The notes under the pieces are model-generated. The model was given only the letters and a program-made list of their open reading frames with translations, had not been told where the DNA came from and ran no database searches. Source: JAJPHI01 sp035541875 (GTDB lineage Bacteria > Desulfobacterota > Binatia > Binatales > Binataceae). From it: a stretch of DNA of 64,000 nucleotides. Below, in pieces: positions 1-7,855 of the stretch. Numbering within the stretch: position 1 is the stretch's first letter; each line of letters begins with the position of its first letter. A program made the translations under genes and the position numbers. The stretch is taken from NCBI GenBank assembly GCA_035541875.1, contig DATKML010000009.1, positions 1 through 64,000 on the forward strand. The letters are read 5' to 3'.

Positions 1-258
1 TGTGCATCAACGACCAGCCTCGCCGGGGCGCAGGTCCACCCCAGGCGACTCGAAGCGCAAGGGCCAAAAAGGCGCTCCCGGCAAAGCGGCCGAGTTGTAA
101 CTGCGGCAGTCTACTTGCTTCTCGGTAAAATTCAGATGAAGGCGTTGCCCACAAGACCCACAGGTTCTGGGATCCATCTAAAAATCCCACCTGTGGATTC
201 GTGGACAACGCAGCGTTTTTATTTTACCAGAATCCTGTCCACCGACCGTTTCGTATGT
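1..258. other. Window edge without a recognisable gene
   Basis: No reading frame here gives a protein I recognise. The stretch lies beyond the 3' end of the IS3-type orfB remnant and holds one clear structured sequence, the inverted repeat at 158-196. It may contain the lost end of the IS element, but I could not match it to the other end near 1,490. Confidence 0.5.
158..196. repeat. Two-part inverted repeat (hairpin)
   Basis: CCACAGG (158-164) pairs with CCTGTGG (190-196), and TGGGAT (168-173) pairs with ATCCCA (184-189), leaving a three-base bulge and a ten-base loop. It lies about 60 bases past the stop of the orfB remnant. It could be a terminator-like hairpin or an element end; there is no T-run after it. 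Confidence 0.5.
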
Positions 259-1081
259 TCAGAAAGGTACAGGGCCGGAAAGCGGTGTAGGTTTCGGCTC
301 CGCGGCGTCGCTGCCCTGTACGGCACCGGCCGGCAGTTGGTTGGCCAGCCCAGCCGTGCGCAGTGAGGTCGCGCTCGATGCTCTCCACTCGCGCACAAAC
401 TCCTCGGGCGAACGATCACCGAGTGCGCTATGCGGCCCGTACCTAGTTGTAATCCAGTCGCCAACATTCGAGCTTCTCCCTGACGTCGCTCAAGTCAAAG
501 AAGGTCTCGACGTTCAGACACTCGTCCCGCAGCCGGCCGTTAAACGATTCGATGTAGCTATTGTCGACCGGCCTGCCAGGGCGGATATACTCCAGCTGTA
601 CTCCGTACTGATAACTCCACGCGTCCATTGCCTTCCCGGCGAATTCGTTGCCATTGTCCGCGGTGATCGGGCCAGGCGTGCCACGCTCGGCCACCACCTG
701 CGCGAGCGCGACTTGATGACCATTGAGGGCCCGATCTGCGACCAACGCCAGGCATTCGCGCGTAAACTGGTCGATAACTGTCAGCACGCGAAACCAGCGT
801 CCATCAAGCAGTTGGGCGCTCATAAAGTCCATGCTCCACTTCGTATTAGGCTGCGTCGCCTTGGGGGTCACCACCCGCGCGCGCCGCGCCAGCTTCTTGC
901 GTACCTTGGTCCGCACCGTCAGCCCATCCTCGGTGTACAGCCGATAGACGCGTTTCGGCTTAACCTGCCAACCTTCTCTTCGCAGGATTACCGTCAGTCG
1001 CCGGTACCCGAAGAGCACCCGGCTCGCCGCCAGTTCGCGCAACCGCATCCGCAACCCCTGTTGCGACGGCCGTCGACTTCG
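259..1081 (-). pseudogene. IS3-family transposase orfB (DDE integrase), broken
   Basis: Starting after the TAG at 1082-1084, which replaces the tyrosine codon expected after TRKTLR, the same frame continues as RRPSQQGLRMRMRLRELAAS and reads through the integrase core: KWSMDFMSAQLLDGR (first Asp), ITADNGNEF (second Asp), and VDNSYIESFNGRLRDE (Glu). At RLDYN a second lesion, a one-base shift near 443-450, breaks the frame. The C-terminus GPHSALGDRSPEEFVREWRA continues in the next frame to a TGA at 259-261. With a nonsense codon and a frameshift it cannot encode a full transposase. Confidence 0.8.
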
Positions 1082-1453
1082 CTAGCGCAAAGTCTTGCGG
1101 GTGATCGCCAAGAGCCCCGCGGCACGACGTTCGCTCAACGCAAAGACCGTCTGGTCCAGCGCCCAAGCTCCCGCCGCTGCCGGGGCTTTACAGCTTTTTT
1201 GCACGATCTCTTGCAGGATGTGACGATCCAGCGACAGATCCGGCACCACCCGCTTGAGCCTGCCGTTCTCTTCGCGCAACTGCCGGAGCTCGCGCAACTC
1301 GCTCAAACCCAGGTTCGCGTACTTCTTCTTCCAAATGTAAAAGGTGGCGTCACTGATCCCATGCTCCCGGCAGGTCGCGCGCACCGTCGTGCCGCTCTCC
1401 GCCTGTCGTAGCGCCCGCAGAATCCGCTCCTCGCTGTGACCCTTCTTCGGCAT
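1082..1453 (-). pseudogene. IS3-family transposase orfA, frame-damaged
   Basis: The N-terminal half is a standard IS3 orfA: KKGHSEERILRALRQAE opens a helix-turn-helix (GISDATFYIWKKKY, about residues 32-45), followed by a leucine-rich segment and LDRHILQEIVQK near residue 85. In intact relatives orfA stops soon after this point and orfB is reached by a -1 ribosomal shift. Here KPRQRREL, the expected start of orfB, is in a different frame, while FALSERRAAGLLAITRKTLR, also an orfB sequence, is back in the orfA frame. That pattern needs at least one single-base deletion near 1,160-1,190. The frame ends in TAG at 1082-1084. Confidence 0.8.
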
Positions 1454-1746
1454 GATGCCGTCCTCCTCAGGCTCCTGCAGAGGACCACACTACCGTTGGC
1501 TCAACTTATGGCTGGCATATTTTCCGGGCTTTGGGTCAGCTGCGAAAGCCCCCCAAGACAATCCCCGGGTCCTCTCCAGCTTGAGGGGGTATCTTCAAGC
1601 TTCCCGAGCTTATCGATCATCGGTGAACCAGCTTTTCAAGGAATGGCGAAAGATCAACATCTCCAGCTCACGGCGAGTCTAACTCCCGGCGGCGGTTACG
1701 AAGACGCAGAGTCGCCGCTCAACCATCGAAACTCGAGATAATCTTA
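1454..1746. other. Intergenic, no gene seen
   Basis: It lies between the start of the decayed IS3 orfA and the stop of the sco1-like gene. The first about 40 bases are the IS leader. The rest has short plus-strand frames that resemble nothing I know. No terminator with a T-run is obvious. Confidence 0.4.
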
Positions 1747-2403
1747 CTATTCGGGAGCCTGGTCGCTTTGAGCCATGACTCCGTCAGCCGTACTTATCGG
1801 CTTTCCGGCTGTGATCTGATCGATGTCGCGTGCGACCTCTTCTGGATCGACCTTTTCGCCCGGATATTCCACGATCGCCCTCCCTTTAGCGTTAACGAGG
1901 AAAAAGGCCGGCACGTGATCTAAGTCGCCCTCATTTTCGCGTGTGCGGACGAGGCGAAAGCGCGTCATCACGGCGTCGACTTGCGCTGGTTTGCCTGTTA
2001 GGAATATCCAGCCGTTCAAGTCGGCCGCCTGGTTCTTCGAATAGTCTAATAGCTGAGCTGGCCCGTCATGTTCCGGATCGATAGTGATTGAAACCATCTG
2101 TACTTGATGGCCGAGCGCGGGACCAAGTTGATCCGCAATCTTGCGCATCCGATCGGTTAGAAGAAGACACTCGCCTTGACAAGATGTGTATATGAAATCG
2201 AAAAGCACAGGCTTCTTCTTAAGTCGAGCGAGCGAGACCGTCTGAGCGTGAGCATCAAGGAGGTTTATATCGGGTAGACAGTCTGTCGGATTGTGCAATG
2301 CTGTCGCAGAGGTTACGGGAGCGTGGCGGCATCCAATGAGAAGGGTGAAGAGCAAACCTATGATTCTTGGCAGGAAAATCAGGAGGCTCTTCCTCGTTAT
2401 CAT
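1747..2403 (-). CDS. SCO1/SenC-family copper chaperone lipoprotein
   Basis: SCO proteins are thioredoxin-fold copper-binding proteins that help assemble cytochrome oxidases or act as thiol reductases outside the inner membrane. From the ATG at 2403 the product is 218 residues with a lipoprotein signal ending LLIGC (Cys25). The copper motif CxxxC is present (C75-QGE-C79), with the distal His in LDHVPAFF (His163). The open frame extends upstream to 2556, but those 51 residues are the tail of an IS630 transposase, so I start at MITRK. No Shine-Dalgarno sequence precedes this ATG, because IS sequence begins about four bases upstream. It belongs with copC, copD and the cytochromes that follow. Confidence 0.85.
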   Translation of the reverse strand: MITRKSLLIFLPRIIGLLFTLLIGCRHAPVTSATALHNPTDCLPDINLLDAHAQTVSLARLKKKPVLFDFIYTSCQGECLLLTDRMRKIADQLGPALGHQVQMVSITIDPEHDGPAQLLDYSKNQAADLNGWIFLTGKPAQVDAVMTRFRLVRTRENEGDLDHVPAFFLVNAKGRAIVEYPGEKVDPEEVARDIDQITAGKPISTADGVMAQSDQAPE

Positions 2404-2406
2404 GAC

Positions 2407-2432
2407 GACTCTGGTGTAGTGTCCCATAAATA
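2407..2432 (+). repeat. IS630-type terminal inverted repeat, left
   Basis: It begins GACTCTGGTGTAGTG and pairs with the reverse complement of 3539-3564 at 22 of 26 positions; mismatches are at positions 7, 13, 14 and 22. The inner part alone (TGTA..GTCCCAT.AATA, 18 bases) matches at 15 of 18. Confidence 0.7.
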
Positions 2433-3496
2433 ATTTTACAAAGGCGTTCAAGCTTATTGAGGATTGACTCTGCAGTGGCGGTCCAGATGAAGGGCCTGCT
2501 GGTAGCACGTTGTAATGGGTCACGTAACTGTCGATTTTACGGACCAGGTCGCGCACGCTGCGGAACGACCCGCGCCGGATCGCCTGCTGGCTGGGTGATG
2601 AGTCCGAACCAGCGCTCCACCTGATTGAGCCAGCTCGCTAGGTGGGCGTGTAGTGCATATGGAAACGGCCATGGCGTGCGAGCCAAGCCTTGACCTTGGG
2701 ATGTTTGTGGGTGGCATAGTTGTCGGCGATCAGATGCACCGCGAGGGCGGCGGGCACCTGGTGGTCGAGATGATTGAGAAAGCCGATGAACTCCTGATGC
2801 CGGTGGCGTGGCTTGCATTGGGAGATAACCGAGCCATCGAGCACGTTGAGGGCCGCGAACAATGTAGTGGTCCCATGCCGAAAGTAGTCATGAGTCACGC
2901 CTTCAATATAGCCCAGCCCCATCGGCAACACCGGCTGGCTACGCTCCAACGCCTGGACCTGGCTCTTCTCGTCCACGCACCGCACCAGGGCTTGGTCGGG
3001 TGGATTGAGGTACAGTCCCACCACGTCGCGGACCTTTTCCACGAAGAAGGGATCAGTGGAGCTTAAAACTCTTGCTGCGGTGCGGCTGAACGCCGAACAG
3101 GGCAAAATAGCGGGCCACTGTGCTTTTGGAGATACCCGTCTCTTGCGCTACGCCGCGCACAGTCCAGTGGGTCGCGTTCGGCGGCCGGCTGTGCAGCACC
3201 TTGCGCATCAGCGCTGCCACCCGCTCATCGTCGTAGCCACGCGGACGTCCGGGCCGCAGTTCTCCGTGCAACCCGGCCACCCCGCGCTCGCGCCAGCAGC
3301 ACCGCCAATGGCTGATGGTAGGAACGCTGACCCCGCAGCGCTCGGCGATGAGCCTATCGGCGACCCCGTCCGCCGGCAGTAGTACGATCCGCGCTCGCCG
3401 TACCAAGGAATGCGGCAAGCTCCGCAAACGAGCTATCGAATCCAATTGTTCGCGCTCCGCCGAACTCAACTCCACCACTCTATTAGGCCTGCCCAT
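2433..3496 (-). pseudogene. IS630-family transposase, several frameshifts
   Basis: The first 147 codons (3496 to 3053) encode two helix-turn-helix units, including AERCGVSVPTISHWRCCWRE and ETGISKSTVARYFALFGV. After KSFKL the frame changes. STDPFFVEKVRDVVGLYLNP and the catalytic blocks CVDEKSQVQALERSQP (first Asp) and HLIADNYATHKHPKV (second Asp) are in another frame down to 2638. ASWLNQVERWFGLITQ, with the catalytic Glu, is in a third frame, and VRDLVRKIDSYVTHYN, the C-terminus, is in a fourth segment fused in frame to sco1. At least three indels are needed, so it is not functional. Confidence 0.85.
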
Positions 3497-3538
3497 CAGG
3501 CAGCAACATACCAGCTTCGCATATCCAATTAACTAAGC

Positions 3539-3564
3539 TATTAATGGGACGATACACTAGAGTC
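3539..3564 (-). repeat. IS630-type terminal inverted repeat, right
   Basis: Read on the minus strand it begins GACTCTAGTGTATCG and mirrors 2407-2432. It lies about 40 bases beyond the transposase start, as expected for this family. Confidence 0.7.
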
Positions 3565-3864
3565 ACACGCCCGTAAGAAAACGATCTGCCTCCTATAAAA
3601 GTCCAGCACAATTCGCATCTCGATCGATAATTCGAAAGTACTTCATTCTATTGACTCCGTAAAGAATGGCGCCCTGAGGCTTATTGTCGCAATCGATTGG
3701 ACTACCTGACGTTTCCTCTTTACCACGAGAACCTGCGACAAAGAGTCGCGTTGACCCGCTAATCGTTGGCCATCTAAATTCACCCAACGAACAGTCGTGT
3801 GGTATCAGATCGGTGTGCAGCACACGATAAACCGTTGGTGCAATTGGTAGAAAGAAGGAGAGTA
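3565..3864. other. Intergenic leader before the first cytochrome c gene
   Basis: It holds the weak motif at 3679-3692 and, next to the downstream gene, a good ribosome binding site AAGGAG (3855-3860) for the ATG at 3865. On the minus strand AGGAGG near 3590 could be the stranded ribosome binding site of the gene that preceded the IS630 insertion. No coding frame here is convincing. Confidence 0.4.
3679..3692 (+). promoter_or_regulatory. Weak copy of the shared TTGTCGCA motif
   Basis: GGCTTATTGTCGCAAT shares the TTGTCGCA core and an upstream GG with the 5740 and 11321 copies. If the IS630 element is removed, this copy lies about 133 bases from the sco1 ATG in the same orientation relative to the gene as the other copies, so it may belong to the original sco1 promoter. 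Motif function is inference. Confidence 0.3.
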
Positions 3865-4257
3865 ATGGTGGTGCGAACGGCTAAGCGGAAGGATGTGTCT
3901 AGAGCCTTATCGGTAGTTCTATGGAGTTGGTTGTTTGTTGAAGCTATGTTCCTTACGTTGAGCGTTGCGCCCACCGCTGCCCAAGAAGAGTTACAATTCA
4001 AGATCTATTGTGCGCGCTGTCACGGGGAGACTGGACACGGCGACGGTACCGACGGTCAGGCGCTAAAGGCGCATCCACGTAATTTTACTGATTGCGCCAA
4101 GATGGCTACGATTTCAGACGACACTATGTTTAAGGCAATCAAGGGCGGCGGAGCTGCGGTCGGGTTGTCGGACGAAATGCCTGCTTGGGGAAGTACCTTC
4201 AGCGATGAGGAAGTTCACGCCCTGATGAAATATGTGCGCCAGTTCTGCAAGAAGTGA
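3865..4257 (+). CDS. Periplasmic monoheme cytochrome c
   Basis: A 130-residue class I cytochrome c that would carry electrons in the periplasm. It has a signal peptide ending near APTAAQ (about residue 40), the heme motif C49-AR-C52-H53, and a distal Met in SDEMPAWG (Met105). I chose the ATG at 3865 because AAGGAG precedes it; the frame is open further upstream but without a better start. Two extra cysteines, C77 in NFTDCAKM and C128 in RQFCKK, are conserved in its paralogue at 11,551 at the other end of the island. Probable role: electron donor to the bd-family oxidase encoded nearby (inference). Confidence 0.9.
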   Translation: MVVRTAKRKDVSRALSVVLWSWLFVEAMFLTLSVAPTAAQEELQFKIYCARCHGETGHGDGTDGQALKAHPRNFTDCAKMATISDDTMFKAIKGGGAAVGLSDEMPAWGSTFSDEEVHALMKYVRQFCKK

Positions 4258-4311
4258 TGACGGTGCGAGCAGAGAAAGCACTAGAAATTTGGCGTCAAGA
4301 CCCAACTCGGT

Positions 4312-5052
4312 CTACGCATTCACGCTGGGGACGGGATGAGTCGCGAGGAGAACCGCAAGAGCGAGTAACAGGATACTCGTAAGAATCTCTACACTGACAG
4401 CCCAAAGAAACTTGGTCTGCACTGCTTGCCGATATATATGCGGCAACAGCATGAAGCGGCAGTACGCTCCGATGCCCAACATACCGAGGGCTAGGGCGAC
4501 CTTCGCGGAAAGCCAGTAACCATATTCTGTGTGCAACAAGATGGGATAGGTTAAGGCTCGAGATTTACTTGCGATCAATATTCCGCTGAGAAAAGCTATC
4601 GGAGCGGCGACTCCCGCAACGTGCGATAACTTACGGGCTCCTTCTAGAGGCAACGATTTTCCTGGACCCGCTTTAGAGACTAGCGCGTATGTCGCCAGGG
4701 AGCCGCACCAGACGCCTGCGGAAAGTGTGTGAACGGAGTAGACGGCGAACATTGCAGTCGATTGATCAAGCGCGTGACCGGATACGCACTCCAATAACAG
4801 AAGGGCAGTCGAGGTCAGCACGAGCAAGGTAGTTCGCGCAGACACTCGCAAGTCGCCGAACAGTTCATACGCGAGCGCGAAGGTCACAACTAGTTTGGCC
4901 GTCCAGATGTGCCCTGAAGTGGTAAGACGTAGAGCTGCCCAAGCGTAAGGGATTGCGGAAATCCAGGGGAGATCGGTAATGACGGCTAGCTGATGAAGAA
5001 GGACCGGTAAAAAAAACGCGACTACAAAAAAGAAATTAACCCGCCAAATCAT
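4312..5052 (-). CDS. copD: CopD-family membrane protein, N-terminus unresolved
   Basis: CopD/PcoD proteins are multi-pass inner-membrane proteins linked to copper uptake together with CopC. The segment from the ATG at 5052 gives 246 residues with about seven hydrophobic helices and the family block SGHALDQSTAMFAVYSVHTL around residue 90. The same frame stays open upstream for 52 more codons (to 5208) and encodes plausible CopD N-terminal helices such as KWLLFTVELSLFGSTFFTV, but no ATG, GTG or TTG lies in that stretch. Either a rare start codon is used, or a small indel separated this gene from copC, whose stop at 5205 touches the open stretch. Fused CopC-CopD proteins are known in the family. 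Confidence 0.75.
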   Translation of the reverse strand: MIWRVNFFFVVAFFLPVLLHQLAVITDLPWISAIPYAWAALRLTTSGHIWTAKLVVTFALAYELFGDLRVSARTTLLVLTSTALLLLECVSGHALDQSTAMFAVYSVHTLSAGVWCGSLATYALVSKAGPGKSLPLEGARKLSHVAGVAAPIAFLSGILIASKSRALTYPILLHTEYGYWLSAKVALALGMLGIGAYCRFMLLPHIYRQAVQTKFLWAVSVEILTSILLLALAVLLATHPVPSVNA

Positions 5053-5204
5053 CAGGAGGAAGTGCGAGCATCTCCGATCTAACCAATAACGGCTTGGTAA
5101 CGCAGCGACCGTGAAAAAAGTCGAGCCGAAGAGACTGAGCTCAACGGTGAACAGCAGCCATTTGAAGAAAGAAAAGACGCCGCGCCTCCGTGTGGCAGAT
5201 TGCC

Positions 5205-5597
5205 TTAATTAGTCCCAGCGATCTTGAAGGTATAAGAACCTTTGGTCCTGTGTCCGTCTTCCGCTAACACACTCCAAATTACTCGATAACTTCCTGGAGA
5301 AAGGCGCTTTAGCGGAGCAGAAAGTGTCAGGCGATCGCTTTCGACCCGGGGAGCTGCGGCAACGAAGTCGGTATTCATGTCGTTGAGGACTTGCAACCGC
5401 GTAAATGACGCTTCTACGGGATCATCAAAGCTTATCGCGATTTTGGTTGGTGCTTCAGTTAGCACCGATTTTGCCTTTGGATACTCTCGCGTGGGATATG
5501 CATGTGCTGCAGCGATGCCGGGAAATGCTCCCAACCCAAAAACGAGAATCAAACACAGTGTAGCCACGGGCTTCGTAGAAAGGTTGGGCAGAACCAT
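5205..5597 (-). CDS. copC: CopC-domain periplasmic copper-binding protein
   Basis: CopC proteins bind copper in the periplasm and usually work with CopD. The 130-residue product has a signal peptide (about residues 1-31, ending GIAAA) so the mature protein would begin with His32, the usual N-terminal copper ligand. The Ig-like fold is recognisable by KSVLTEAPTKIAISFDDPVE and the C-terminal LAEDGHRTKGSYTF, which holds the second His. Its stop is immediately followed by the copD frame. The 18-base motif at 5740-5757 lies 143 bases upstream of the ATG. Confidence 0.88.
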   Translation of the reverse strand: MVLPNLSTKPVATLCLILVFGLGAFPGIAAAHAYPTREYPKAKSVLTEAPTKIAISFDDPVEASFTRLQVLNDMNTDFVAAAPRVESDRLTLSAPLKRLSPGSYRVIWSVLAEDGHRTKGSYTFKIAGTN

Positions 5598-5739
5598 AAG
5601 GGTTTTACTATCGTTTCCGGCGATCGAGCTGTTTTGAGGGTCGGCAAATCGTTTAAGTACGCGACGACGGATCGTAATCGTACCATGCTCCTTGGAGCAA
5701 TGTGCCGTATCAACGACTAGGAGCGAAAGAGTTGACGAT

Positions 5740-5757
5740 GCGGTAATTTGTCGCAGA
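5740..5757 (+). promoter_or_regulatory. Shared island motif upstream of copC
   Basis: GCGGTAATTTGTCGCAGA differs at only two of 18 bases from the copy at 11321-11338 upstream of cydA. Both copies have their near edge 143 bases from the start codon and the same orientation relative to the gene. This suggests a regulator site or a fixed promoter element; no regulator gene is visible nearby. Confidence 0.45.
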
Positions 5758-5814
5758 TTGGACCAGTCTTTTGTCGTGCTCAGGTAGAGCGGACAGGATA
5801 AACCTGCGATGCAA

Positions 5815-7821
5815 TTAGTCGGCCGCTATAGAAAGATCCGCGTTGTGTATACCAATCTCGTTTACAAGTGAAGTAAGGACCGCCCGCTCGCGTACGTTGG
5901 GCCACATTACGATCACGGTGCCGAGCGCCATTATGAGGCCACCGACCCAGAGCCATAAGACCAGCGGAGTCATAAAGACTTGGAAAGTGGCTGAGCCGTC
6001 GTCGTCGACTCCCGCGAGGACAACATATAGGTCACGAAGCGGGGTTGAACGAAGGGCTACCACGGTCGCAAACTGCCCTTGATGGCGATAGAAGACCTTG
6101 GCTGGCTGAAGTAACGCGATTACGCGACGGTTGGAGATTAATTCGACATCAGCCACCTGGTTCTGAACGTGTGAGTCCTCTGTAATCGTGGTACCTCTGA
6201 ACACGAGATGATAAGGTCCAACATCGATCGTCTGGCCTTCCTTAACGGTTCGTTGAACCTCCTGTCGAAAGAGAGAAGATGCAACGATTCCTACGAAAGC
6301 GAGGATGACACCCAGATGAATCACGTAACCGCCGTAGCGGCGGTTATTTTTCGCGATCAGGTTGGCCGTCGCCTTCGGTACGCGCTCTCCCATTAGACGA
6401 CCCCGAGCACCGACTCCGCGCTTAAATTCGACGATAATTGTGGTTAGGACAAAAGCTGCCAGCGAGAACGAGGTTAGGGCGTACCATCCTGTAACTCCGG
6501 CCACGGCAGTCGCTATTCCTGTGACGGCGCCGACGAACGCTGAGCTAGCGAAGGTTTGCGCAAAATTGCGCGGCGTAGAACGTCGCCATGCTATTAGTGG
6601 CCCAACGCCCATAAGAAACATCAATATCAATGCCAACGGAGCATTAACCTTGTTGAAGAAGGAGGGCCCGACGGTGATTTTCACGCCGCGGACAGCCTCT
6701 GAGATGACTGGGAAGATTGTGCCCCAGAAGACCGCAAAGGTGATACCGATCAAAACCAGGTTATTGAAGAGGAAAGTAGCTTCGCGTGAAAGATACGATT
6801 CGAACTCGGCGGGGGTCCGCAATTCTTTTACGCGCAAGAGCAGCAAGGCGGTGTAGGCGACCGTGGCGATAGTCAAAAAGGTCAGAAAGTACGGCCCAAG
6901 GCCGGAGTTAGTAAATGAGTGCACTGATGAAATAATCCCGCTGCGAGTTATAAAGGTACCGAACAGCGTTAGACCGAAGGCCAAGCCGATAAGGGCAAGG
7001 TTCCATACTTTGAGCATGTCCTTGCGCTCCTGGATCATTACCGAATGGAGATATGCAGTCATCACAAGCCATGGCATAAAGGCGGCATTCTCGACCGGAT
7101 CCCACGCCCAATAGCCACCCCAGCCCAGCACTTCATAGGCCCATCGCGCGCCGAAGAGATTGCCGAGCGTCAGGAAAAGCCATGAGAAGATTGCCCATCG
7201 GCGGGTGCTGCGAATCCAGGTGTCGTCAAGATGGCCGGTGATCAATGCCGCAGTGCCGAAGGCGAAGGGCACGGCAGCACTGACGTAACCAATATAGAGC
7301 GACGGCGGATGAATTGCCATCCAGTAGTTCTGTAATAATGGATTGAGGTCCTGTCCGTCGGTCGGGATGGCTTTGACCAGGTCGAAAGGCCGGGTTACGA
7401 AATTCAACATTCCAAGAAAAAACATCGCTACCGCGGCCAGAACGGCTAGCGCATAGGGTGCAATTTTGAGATTCCGGCGTCGGTTCTGAAAAGCCACGAT
7501 CGCCGTAAAAGCCGAGAGTAGCCAGGTCCAAAGCAGGAGAGATCCTTGTTGTCCTCCCCATAAAGCAGTCAATTTGAAAAGCCACGGTAATTCGAAGCTG
7601 CTGTAGGAGGCCACGTATTCCAACGAAAAGTCGCTGCGGAGCAGGCTGACCCACAGGATGCCGACCGCGACGGTAACCATGATACACGATGCCCAGATCG
7701 CGTGGCGTGCGCTAGCGAGTAGTGCGGAGTATTTCCATCGCGCGCCTAGTAGGTTTGCGACTATCGCATAAAAGGCGAGAAGGAGCGCCTGGGCGAGCGC
7801 GACAGGACCGATTAGTGGCAT
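5815..7821 (-). CDS. ccmF: Cytochrome c maturation heme lyase CcmF
   Basis: CcmF attaches heme to apocytochromes c at the outer face of the inner membrane in System I maturation. The 668-residue product has about 15 hydrophobic helices, the tryptophan-rich heme-handling motif WGGYWAWDPVEN (residues 234-245), the preceding TDGQDLNPLLQNYWMAIHPP block with His171, and a C-terminal periplasmic domain. Length and motifs match the family. It stands alone here: no ccmA, B, C, E, G or H is in the window. It is followed on the same strand by the spacer before copC and preceded by the diheme cytochrome gene, so it probably serves the c-type cytochromes of this island. Confidence 0.95.
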   Translation of the reverse strand: MPLIGPVALAQALLLAFYAIVANLLGARWKYSALLASARHAIWASCIMVTVAVGILWVSLLRSDFSLEYVASYSSFELPWLFKLTALWGGQQGSLLLWTWLLSAFTAIVAFQNRRRNLKIAPYALAVLAAVAMFFLGMLNFVTRPFDLVKAIPTDGQDLNPLLQNYWMAIHPPSLYIGYVSAAVPFAFGTAALITGHLDDTWIRSTRRWAIFSWLFLTLGNLFGARWAYEVLGWGGYWAWDPVENAAFMPWLVMTAYLHSVMIQERKDMLKVWNLALIGLAFGLTLFGTFITRSGIISSVHSFTNSGLGPYFLTFLTIATVAYTALLLLRVKELRTPAEFESYLSREATFLFNNLVLIGITFAVFWGTIFPVISEAVRGVKITVGPSFFNKVNAPLALILMFLMGVGPLIAWRRSTPRNFAQTFASSAFVGAVTGIATAVAGVTGWYALTSFSLAAFVLTTIIVEFKRGVGARGRLMGERVPKATANLIAKNNRRYGGYVIHLGVILAFVGIVASSLFRQEVQRTVKEGQTIDVGPYHLVFRGTTITEDSHVQNQVADVELISNRRVIALLQPAKVFYRHQGQFATVVALRSTPLRDLYVVLAGVDDDGSATFQVFMTPLVLWLWVGGLIMALGTVIVMWPNVRERAVLTSLVNEIGIHNADLSIAAD

Positions 7822-7855
7822 ACTGCAAGACCTGTGGCGTTAGTTCACTAGGGAA

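Larger units (their letters stand above)
259..1490 (-). mobile_element. Decayed IS3-family insertion sequence (IS407-like group)
   Basis: The element has the two-gene layout of IS3-family elements on the minus strand: orfA (HTH and leucine-rich coiled coil) followed by orfB (DDE integrase domain). Both genes carry lesions, described separately, so the element is dead unless helped in trans. The right boundary is estimated from the GC-rich leader before orfA; the left boundary is set at the orfB stop. I did not find a convincing terminal inverted repeat pair, so the outer ends are approximate. Confidence 0.75.
2407..3564 (-). mobile_element. IS630-type insertion sequence, decayed
   Basis: A 26-base terminal inverted repeat (2407-2432 and 3539-3564, 22 of 26 positions matching) encloses a broken DDE transposase on the minus strand. 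The layout and the DEK / DNYATHKHP / NQVERW catalytic blocks identify the IS630/Tc1-like family. The element lies between the sco1-like gene and the 3865 cytochrome c gene. Its left repeat ends four bases before the sco1 ATG, so it has probably separated that gene from its original leader. Confidence 0.8.

Noticed and set aside
341..1411. 356-codon plus-strand frame across the IS3 region
   Set aside because: It is the antisense of the IS3 transposase, which is clearly coding on the minus strand.
2404..2556. Longer N-terminus for the sco1-like protein
   Set aside because: The extra residues are the tail of the IS630 transposase fused by chance; the lipoprotein signal starts at 2403.
5053..5211. 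Programmed -1 frameshift joining copC and copD
   Set aside because: Only one codon of overlap and no slippery heptamer or downstream structure; a mutational split or unusual start is simpler.
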